This document shows, in pieces, positions 44,497-52,206 of a stretch of DNA of 52,206 nucleotides. Each line of letters opens with the position of its first letter. Positions within the stretch are counted from its first letter, which is position 1. Under the pieces are notes generated by a model, which had not been told where the DNA came from, did not search any database, and saw nothing but the letters and a program-made list of their open reading frames with translations. Source of the stretch: Chromera velia (taxonomy: Eukaryota > Sar > Chromeraceae); NCBI GenBank assembly GCA_018398765.1, contig JAHBMJ010000202.1, forward strand, positions 2,501-54,706, written 5' to 3'. The position numbers and the translations under genes were made by a program.

Positions 44497-45542
44497 CCTC
44501 TGGACGCCGAACAGGAAGTCGACCGCGACGCTTCTCCTTCTCAAGGTGCGTCCCCAAGGAATGTGTTCGTCGCCTTTTTCGTTTTCTGCCCGGCCACGCA
44601 GTTGTCCAGAGGGGTTTTCGTTTTCGTCAGATCGACCCGAGGCTGCAGGCCCCTTTCTTGGAGTGTCACTCTCCGAAAAAGAAGCGTCATCCGGCTGTCA
44701 CCACCATTCGAAGGTGAAAGCAGGGTGTGTGTGAACGGTGGTGACAGTGGTGACACCTCTTTCCAAAACTTTTCTTTTCTATGTAGCTCCCCTCTTTCTT
44801 TTTCTCTACATGCTTTCTCTCAAAAGGTGTCACCAGTGTCACCACTGTCACCGAAAAGGTGCTTTCACCTTCTTGGGTGGGTGACACTTGGGTTTGAAGA
44901 CTGTCACCCGCGGTTGGAAGTGTCACTCTCTCTCTCTCTTTGCCTGCCTGCCTCTTTGGCTTCTTCCTCGGCTTGTCCCTCTGCGGTTTCTCTTCTCGGT
45001 CTTCCATGGTCCTTACGGTCCTTCCCGGGATGGCACCACCCCCCCTGTGTGTTCGTTCTTTCTTTGGTCGAATTAAGATGCTGCGGCTTTCCCCTGCTGC
45101 TTTGTCTGGACCCGAGTTCTGTTCTGCCTCACGTTGTTGTCGTCCATCCAGCAATGCCCTTTTGTGCTGTCACTTTTCGAGCGCCCAGCGGCTGCTTCTT
45201 TCTCTTGCCGTCTCCCGCTTCCTACGCTGCTTCTGTCTATCTCCGAGCTGGTGGTGTTTTCTCTCGATTTTTTCCCTGCTTCCCGCTCCCCGTGCAGGCT
45301 CTCTGAAGCATCTCGAAGAGCCCTCGCTGGCACGGCCGAAAATAGGACCGCAGGACGGCCTCTGCCCGGACCTGCCCGCAGCCCCACGACAGGCGGTAAG
45401 CCAGGCGCGTCCGGGCTGTCTTTTCCTGTCGTCTCTTCTTTTTTTGTGCGGTGTATTTTCGCCTGCTTTGTACCCTGCGTGCAGTCTTTGGTCCTCTCTA
45501 CCGTCCTCATGAACGTCCTGTCGAGCGCTTCTCCTCCGGCAG
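44497..45542 (+). CDS. Candidate small exons of an unrecognised gene
   Basis: Three short open exons bounded by TGCAG acceptors and GT donors can be joined in phase: 44497-44545 (PLDAEQEVDRDASPSQ), 45298-45395 (SLKHLEEPSLARPKIGPQDG...) and 45485-45542. They are separated by a TGTCAC-rich intron. No domain is recognised. The support is splice-site quality and phase agreement only, and it may belong with the exon series at 47.8-52.2 kb. Confidence 0.22.
44668..44945. repeat. TGTCAC/GTGACA dyad module, copy 1
   Basis: About 270 bp contain roughly ten TGTCAC or GTGACA motifs. On the left is GGTGGTGACAGTGGTGACACC, on the right GGTGTCACCAGTGTCACC, forming a potential long hairpin around an AT/pyrimidine-rich centre. 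Borders share AAGCGTCATCCGG and CACCATTCGAAGGTGAAAGC with copy 2. Confidence 0.8.
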
Positions 45543-45630
45543 GTGGGTCTGCCGTGAGAGACAATGTTTTCTTCTTCGTTCTCGCACTTCGCTTTTCTTG
45601 TCGAGGCTGCAGCCCCTTTTTAAGGTTTCC

Positions 45631-45900
45631 GGAGTGTCACCCTCCGAACAAGAAGCGTCATCCGGGTGTCACCACCATTCGAAGGTGAAAGCAGGTTTCC
45701 GGTGGCAGTGGTGACAGTTGTGACACCTTTTCCGAAAAAGTTTTTTCCCTATAAAGCCTCTCTCTTTTTTCTTCTCAAGATACTTTTCGGAAAAAAGTGT
45801 CACAAGTGTCACCAGTGTCACGTTCACCTTTCTTCGGTATGTGACACTTCGGTTGGCAGACTGTCACCCGCAGTCGAAAGTGTCACCCTCTCTGCCTGAG
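45631..45900. repeat. TGTCAC/GTGACA dyad module, copy 2
   Basis: Same module as 44668-44945, 963 bp downstream and in the same orientation. The TGTCAC motifs and outer arms are kept while the centre differs. Retention of the motif array over a changed spacer suggests the hairpin or the motif is what is copied or kept. Confidence 0.8.
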
Positions 45901-46199
45901 TGTCCAGCCTCTATTCTTTGGAGGCGGTCTCTTCCGAAGTTTGCCGGACTGCCTCGCCTCGATCCTTTCTCCGCTCTCCTCCGTCCCCCTCCCTACTCTT
46001 CTTCCTTCTCTTCTTCATCGTCCTCTCGCGCCCCCTTCCCCCTGCTCTCCTCCTTCCCTCCCTCTTCCTTCCCTCCCCCTTCTCGCCGCTCTTCTCTGTC
46101 TGTTCCCTTGCTCCTCTTCTCTCCGCCCTCCTCTGCCTGTTCCCAAAGAGATAGCGGTAACGAATGTATGCTGGAGAAATTTTGGAGCGGACAACGTGC

Positions 46200-46620
46200 A
46201 CAGGGAGAGCCGTGAGCTTCAGCAGAACAGAGACACGAGCTAGGGCAGCAAGGAGGAGGCGTAAAGGGAAGCGCGGAGAGAGGAAAAACGAGGAGGGGAG
46301 GAGAAAGGGGGGAGCAGAGAGCGGACAGAGAAGGTGGAGGAAGCAGAGGGAGGAGAGCAGACAGAGAGGCGCGGAAACAGGAGGAGCGAGGAGAAGCAGA
46401 GATGAAGGGGAGGAAGAGGGGGAGCAAAGGGGGGAGCAGAGAGCAGACAGAGAAGGTGGAGGAAGCAGAGGGAGGAGAGCAGACAGAGAGGCGCGGAAAC
46501 AGGAGGAGCGAGGAGAAGCAGAGAGGAAGGGGAGGAAGAGGGGGAGCAGAGAGAGGAAAGGAGGAGAAAGGGGAGGGGAAAGACGAGGAGGGAGGAGGAA
46601 GTAGAGAGAAGACAGAGTGC
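46200..46620. repeat. Purine-rich tract with a 122-bp tandem duplication
   Basis: The plus strand is almost purely A/G. A block starting GCAGAGAGCGGACAGAGAAG at 46314 recurs near 46436. It lies beside a pyrimidine-rich block (45930-46140). Open frames in several registers follow from the lack of T. Confidence 0.8.
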
Positions 46621-47215
46621 GGATTTTTGCGGACAGAGAGTGGGGGTCTCTGAAGATTGTGTCCACATAGTGGGGGGTCTATGAGGATTTTGGTCAGCAG
46701 AGTGGGAGGGTCTATGGGATGTTGCCGACAGAGTGGGAGGGCCTGTGAGGATGTTGCCGACAGAGTGGGGAGGTATGTGGGGATTTTGCAGACAGAGTGG
46801 GAGGGTCTGTGGGGATGTTGCCGACAATGTGGGGCGGCCTGTGGAATTTTTGCCGACAGATTGGGGGGGTCTGTGAGGATGTTGCCGACACAGAGTGGGG
46901 GGGTCTGTGGGATTTAATTTGCCGACGCAGAGTGCATGGGGCGGCCTGTGGAATTTTTAGATTGGGTGTGTGTGTGAGGATGTTGCCGACAGAGTGGTGG
47001 GGTCTGTGAGGATTTTGCCGACACAGAGTGGTGGGGTCTGTGGGATTTTGCCGGCAGATTGGGGGGGTCTGTGAGGATGTTACCGACACAGAGTGGGGAG
47101 GTTTGTGGGATTTTGCCGACAGAGTGGTGGGGTCTTGCAGACAGAGTGGGGGAGTCTGTGAGGATTTTGCCGGCAGATTGGGGGGGTCTGTGGGATTTTA
47201 AAGGAGAGAGTGTGT
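46620..47215. repeat. Degenerate 35-40-bp minisatellite (TTGCCGACAGAGTGG family)
   Basis: About 15 imperfect units contain TTGCCGACAGAGTGGGxGGGT and CTGTGxGGAT. No splice sites or domain make the frames through it believable. Confidence 0.85.
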
Positions 47216-47791
47216 CCACTGTCTCCCCGGAGTATTCCAGGCAAATGACCTTCTCCTGGAGCTTTCTGCAGGTCGCTGCACGCGTATCAAGGGGAGCGAG
47301 ATGATCGATCCAAGGCTTCCGAGCCTGGAAGCAGCTCGAGAGCTTCTTTGCGTGGTGAGTCGAGCAGATTGACAGCTGCTTGTGGCCTCGAAACGTCGTG
47401 CCACTCCAAACGAGATTGTCGGCCCCTTTTCCCTTTCTGTGTGCAGACTTCGAGCCTTTCGAAAAAGGAACCTGGGAGTAGTCGGACTCCTTTTCCGGGT
47501 GCGTCTGTGCTCTGTCCTTTCTTACTGCCACCCTTGCATTTCCCCGTGTCAAGGCATGCGGCCACACGTAAGACCTCTTGGCCCAAGACTGCCAACTTTA
47601 TACAGCAAGCTGTGCACCGCAAGTTCCTCGGCTCTTTTCTGCCATAGTGTGCAGACCGTAGAGGGCCTTGTTTTTTTATTACTCAGTTTACTGCAGGGCT
47701 CTGCGCTTGTCTTGTCGTGCCTCCCTCCGTCACTCTCCGGCCCCCTCTCTGAGCATCTCTAATTTCTCCTGTATCTGATCGGTCTCTGCAG

Positions 47792-50700
47792 GTCTCTTGG
47801 GGAATGTCGATTGGCGAAGTGGGGGTGAGCGGAAAGCGGAACCAGCTTCAGTCAATCGTTCCGGCTCTGCTAACCGCCTTGATACCGGTGGGTAGTAGCC
47901 CTGTCTCCAATTTCCCGCTCTCTGGTACAGCAAGGTTCTTTAATTTGTGCCTCGGTCTCTTGTGCACGATCACTGCAGGTTTGTCGTGGAGTTGGAGTAG
48001 GGGCGAGCCGACTGGCTGCGTCAACGAACAGCACATCTCCCGTGACGCCGATCTTAGAGGTGAGTGGATCTGTCCGCTTGCAACTCCTCCTCTTTCAGTG
48101 GTTCTTTCGCGGTGTATCTCTTCCCACCGGTCTGCATGCCCACCGGCGATACCGGGACTTCCCACCGGAGATACCGGGACTTCCCACCGGAGATACCGGG
48201 ACTTCCCACCGGAGATACCGGGACTTCCCACCGGAGATACCGGGACTTCCCACCGGAGATACCGGGACTTCCCACCGGAGATACCGGGACTTCCCACCGG
48301 AGATACCGGGACTTCCCACCGGAGATACCGGGACTTCCCACCGGAGATACCGGGACTTCCCACCGGAGATACCGGGACTTCCCACCGGAGATACCGGGAC
48401 TTCCCACCGGAGATACCGGGACTTCCCACCGGAGATACCGGGACTTCCCACCGGAGATACCGGGACTTCCCACCGGAGATACCGGGACTTCCCACCGGAG
48501 ATACCGGGACTTCCCACCGGAGATACCGGGACTTCCCACCGGAGATACCGGGACTTCCCACCGGAGATACCGGGACTTCCCACCGGAGATACCGGGACTT
48601 CCGACCAGAGATACCAGGACTTCTGACCGGAGATACCGGGACTTCCCACCAGAGATACCGGGACTTCCGACCGGAGATACCGGGACTTCNTCTTTCAGTG
48701 GTTCTTTCGGTTTATCTCTTCCCACCGGTCTGCCCACCGAAGACACCGGGACTTCCCACCGGAGATACCGGGACTTCCCACCGGAGATACCGGGACTTCC
48801 CACCGGAGATACCGGGACTTCCCACCGGAGATACCGGGACTTCCCACCGGAGATACCGGGACTTCCCACCGGAGATACTGGGACTTGGGATGCTCTTTTC
48901 TTTTCCTCTGTCCTTTTTATTTTTTCTCCTCCTCTGCTGCATCTGCTGTATTGTTTGCAGCACAGGCTGTCGGAGTGACGCTCTCTGTACGCTTCTTCAT
49001 GCCCAAATCCTCTGGTGTGCAGGCTGGGGCCTCTCGAGCAAGGCAAGAGATCGGCTTGCCTACGTGCACAGCAGGAACCAGGGTGACGTCACTGAAGTGT
49101 TGCGGGGCTGCGAGCCGAAAGAGTGGCCAAGACAGCGCGTCCCCTTTGGCACCGATGTTGCAGGTGGGTTGGTCTGCCTTAATTTTTGTTCTCTCGCACT
49201 GCTTGTTTCAGTAGTGTCGGTGGGGCTATCGAAAGATTGCGCACGGGTGGGGCATCAATCAAGCCGTGGGATATTGTGACAGCGAATTCGTGGTCTGGGT
49301 TTTGCGTGGATGGGCGCGGTGTAGGAGAGTGCAGTAGGCTTTTCCATCAGCATCCGACCAGGATACTAAGGCTATTGGCTCGTGTGCTCCCGTCATCTTC
49401 GGTCGACTGCTGCTCTTCCTTGTCTGTGGGAGTTCTGGCTTCGGCGGCTAGGATGCGAAGACTCTCCACACTTTTGTGTGCGAGTGTGTCTTTCTTTTCA
49501 GCACTTGCGTCTTCCTCAGCCTTTATGGTCATGTTTTCTCTCTTGTTTTTTTTTTTCGTATGTTGACCTCGTCGAGTACAGCAGCCGTTCTCCACACCGC
49601 GATAACGTTGCGGTCCAAAGGGCTCTTCCGCTGGTGTTTTTCTGTCCTATGTGCTTTCTTTTTCTGCAGGGGGTGGGAGGAGAGACGGTGGACTGACCAG
49701 CAGAGACCTCGAGCAGCTGGGATGCGGAGGTCAGCAGGACGCGTTTTCTTTGTAGCGCAGGCCCTCCCATTTCTTCTTCCCATCAGACAGACAGAAGGCA
49801 GAGACCCAGCCCTACCTCCCGTCGGTTGCGTGCCCTCTAGCTGTCCAATTCTCCTGTCGCCGTCCTCTCTCTCATTCGGTCCCGTTCTTCTGTCCCCGTT
49901 TGGTCATCCTTCTCGTTCAGTCCTGCACCTGTTTGGTCCTCTCCCCTTTGGTTCCATACGTCCTGCACCTTTTTTGTTGTCTTGTCTTGTTCCCTGTTGT
50001 CTTCTCTCTTGCGGCCCCGTCCCCTGTGCCTTTTTGCCTGTCTTTCGATCGTCCCGCCGACTTCCATTGCGTCGCTTGGCTTCTCCGTTCTATTTTACCC
50101 TTGCTTAGCCGCGCTCCCTTCCGTTTTGTGTGTCATGCGGCGGGCCATCCCAGGGAGCTTTTTTCCCGATGGTGCTTGCTCTCGCTCCGCTTTTTCCCTG
50201 AAAAGGAGCCGCTTTTCGGGAAACTTGTATGCCATACACCATGGTGTGTGATATTTCAAAGTTTGTCAAAACAGCTGGTTTGTCTCTCTCCTGCAGGAAT
50301 GGTCGGGGGTTGCAGGGGAGCGGGGCCTTTTGGCCGTCCTGGGGGGGGCGGTACCGGCAGAGGGCATTTCGGGTGGGGCAGGGGAGAAGCCAAGCCTGAA
50401 GGAACGCTGGACAGCCCGCAACGTAAGTCGGCGTACCTTCGATCTGTGTGTGCTTCCTCCGCCAGGCTGCACGCGTTTTCTTCCTTCAGCTCGCTTTTTT
50501 CCGTCTGGCCGAACACACGTCTTAAAAAAGGACGTAGAGTAGCGCAAGGCTCTTTGACTTTCGCAGTCTGGCCGAGCAGACCCGTGATGGAAAATGAAAG
50601 ACAGTACAGCAGGAATCTCCAGCTTCCAATCGCTCAGATCTCTCGTATCGGGTCCGGCTCTTCTGCGCGTTGACCTCTCTCTTTTCGTCTTCGCTCGACG

Positions 50701-52206
50701 TTTTCGCCCGCCCCTCTCCGTCCGTTTTCGTTCTTTCTGGCTCTCTCCGTGCTCCTGCGTTGATTCCACCCTTCCCTCCTGCAGTTGTCGAGAGCCCTAG
50801 GGGAGCTCATGGCCGTCCTGAAGGTGGCGGTCCAGGGCGTGGGCTGTTCCGGGGGGGGGCGTCGTATCGGAGAGGAGTCGAGCCTGCAAGGGGTGCGCCG
50901 GTCAGCGGGTGTCCTTCGCATCTTCCGCGTACGCCCATTTCTTCGGGCGTGTCGAGACTCTCTCTTGCTCTTTGACTGTTGCTTTACATGCTTCCGCGGG
51001 GTATCAGCGCTCACAGAGATTCTTCTTCCTATCGGTGCTCCGTCCCTGTGCACGGTTGTTGCAGGCGGTTTGCAGGCGCGCCTCTGGGAAGGACAATTGA
51101 AGTGCAAGGGAGTGCGGGTCTCTCACCAACAAGAAGATGACACGTTGGCAGGTTCGCTTTTCAGTTCGGTTTTTTCAGTATGACTGATTGAATGCGCGAA
51201 AAAAGATGCAGAGCACACCAAGGCTCTTTAGCTTTCGCAGTCTGGCCGAATTGACACGCAAAAAAGGACGTGCCGTACACCAAAGTTCTTTAGCTTTGGC
51301 AGTCTCGCTGAGCTGGAAAAGGAAAGAGAGTACAACGGAGTTCTCTCGTGTAGGGTCCCGCTCTTCTTCGCTTTTTCCTCTCTCCAGGTGTCTGCTCGTT
51401 TTCGCCCCGCCCCTCTCTGTCCGTTTGCATTCTTCTCGCTGTTTCTGCGTGCTCATGCTTTCCAACTGCCTCCGCGTGCCCTTCCGTGCGCCCGCAGTCG
51501 TTGGGAACCCCAGGGGACCGATGTCTCACAGCCCTCCTGAAGGTGGCGGTCCCGGCCGAAGGCATTCCGAGGTTGCCGGGGGGTGCTGGAGAGGAGTCAA
51601 GCCTGCAGGCCATGCACAGGGTGCGTCGGACAGCGGGTGTCCTTTGCGTCTTTCGCATACGCGCTCCATTTCCTCCGGTGTATTGAGAATCTTTCTGACT
51701 CTTTGACTGCATTCCGTCTCTCGTTCGTTTGCAGGTCTCGAACAGCATCTGGGTGGGCGTGATCGCTGTGATGCGAACCTGGCGTCAGAGTTCCAGAACG
51801 CGGTGAGTCGGCGGCTTCTACTCCTTGTCTCCGCCGGGTCCTGCGCTATTGCGTTGCACGCTGTGCTTCTTTCTCCTCTGTGCAGCACTTCTGCGACGGT
51901 GTGCGAGGAGGCAAGCCACTCAAGAAGGATTCGGACACCGGCGTTGCTGCAGGTCCGTTCTCTTTTCGTCGGTCGGCATACAGTCGAAAAACTCCAGAAC
52001 TCCGTTTGCGTCAGCAGTCCGATCGACCCGTTGCGTTTTGTTGGCCACTTTCCAACTCTTTACCTCCTCTGCGTGTCTCCCTGGCTTCCTTTTCCCCGCC
52101 TCCCTGTACGGCCGTTTCAGCCTTCCCTCCCTTTTCGATTGCGTGTCGCTGACTGACACTGTGTGCGTGGTGCAGAATGGGCTCTCTCGAACAAGTCACG
52201 GAATCG
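47792..52206 (+). CDS. Candidate multi-exon gene built of repeated short exons (incomplete at right edge)
   Basis: Exon candidates are 47792-47887, 47979-48059, 48966-49163, 50297-50422, 50785-50892, 51498-51620, 51735-51802 and 51886-51952, then one starting near 52176. The first six are multiples of three with phase 0 at both ends, and the next two are complementary (phase 2). All are open and flanked by TGCAG (or ACAG/GCAG) and GTGAGT-like sites. Three are homologous: 50297 (GLLAVLGGAVPAEGISGGAGE), 50785 (ELMAVLKVAVQG...GEESSLQ) and 51498 (TALLKVAVPAEG...GAGEESSLQ). No known domain, signal peptide or membrane helix is recognised. The intron after 48059 holds a 22-bp minisatellite. The alternative is decayed repeats with fortuitous splice sites. 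Confidence 0.33.
48130..48888. repeat. 22-bp minisatellite, two arrays separated by a single N
   Basis: The unit TTCCCACCGGAGATACCGGG plus AC repeats about 25 times (to 48689) and about 7 times (48722-48888). Both arrays are preceded by the same TCTTTCAGTGGTTCTTTCG sequence (48092 and 48691). The unit has no stop in any frame and gives a 22-residue repeat every 66 bp, so the long frames here are artefacts. It is probably intronic. Confidence 0.93.
50525..51312. repeat. Triplicated intron segment (AAAAAAGGACGT...CTTTCGCAGTCTGGCCGA)
   Basis: About 50-bp copies at 50525-50582, 51198-51252 and 51262-51312 share CAAGGCTCTTTxGCTTTCGC then AGTCTGGCCGA. They lie in introns between the homologous exons, showing that exon plus intron was duplicated as a unit. 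Confidence 0.7.

Noticed and set aside
43034-45700. Several GC-rich frames of 120-380 codons on the plus strand
   Set aside because: They overlap one another in different frames, contain TGTCAC hairpins and splice-like sites, and show no domain.
48130-48888. CRISPR-like array of 22-bp repeats
   Set aside because: Units are head-to-tail with no spacers; it is a minisatellite in a spliced eukaryotic context. The same holds for the 54-bp array at 30.6-31.2 kb.
47804-49279. 491-codon plus-strand frame
   Set aside because: It reads straight through a 22-bp minisatellite, a gap and several good splice sites; the spliced model explains the region better.
1-52206. tRNA, rRNA or other structured RNA genes
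   Set aside because: I scanned by eye for A/B-box-like and T-loop sequences and rRNA signatures and found none convincing; a covariance-model search would be decisive.

Overview
This window is nuclear DNA of an intron-rich eukaryote. Exons of 70-700 bp are joined by GT-AG introns whose acceptors are nearly all TGCAG. A delta-type PI-phospholipase C, RCC1 and sushi-like modules, a DIRS-type retroelement remnant, dense microsatellites and an excess of the ApiAP2-type palindrome TGCATGCA suggest an alveolate; my best guess is a chromerid alga such as Chromera velia. The species is inferred, not shown. There is no operon structure and no CRISPR array. Five N-runs (19521, 30865-30878, 40048, 41455-41782, 48690) mark assembly gaps.

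Left third (1-18.5 kb): a family of multi-exon genes for an unusual putative membrane protein. It has an RCC1-like beta-propeller, four single-exon sushi/CCP-like modules, one transmembrane helix and a conserved basic tail. Gene A (minus, cut by the window edge) and gene B (plus) are head to head. The same pair recurs in inverted orientation at 9.6-18.5 kb as a decayed first exon (b', minus) and gene C (plus). I assembled B (952 aa) and C (964 aa) exon by exon. Both close in frame with the same nine-exon phase pattern.

Middle (19.7-30.2 kb): a complete four-exon PI-PLC on the minus strand, convergent with gene C. It shares a 650-bp divergent upstream region with a single-exon gene that resembles the GET2/CAML tail-anchor insertion receptor. 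Then come a 430-bp direct-repeat pair and a leucine-rich-repeat pseudogene.

Right half (30.5-52.2 kb): repeat-rich. It holds a 54-bp minisatellite, a degenerate DIRS-like element (RNase H and tyrosine recombinase, minus strand), a spliced gene with an NYN-like domain, fold-back elements, long GA/GT microsatellites around a gap, TGTCAC-rich dyad modules and a 22-bp minisatellite. The last 5 kb carry short repeated exon-like modules that may be one unrecognised multi-exon gene.

The most unusual signal is at exon edges. A 74-bp tandem ladder in gene B repeats the exon-5 splice acceptor, and an in-frame 102-bp duplication in the PLC repeats a splice donor. Both are built around the same 32-nt sequence in the same orientation relative to transcription. 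In gene C a TCAG array starts exactly at a splice donor.
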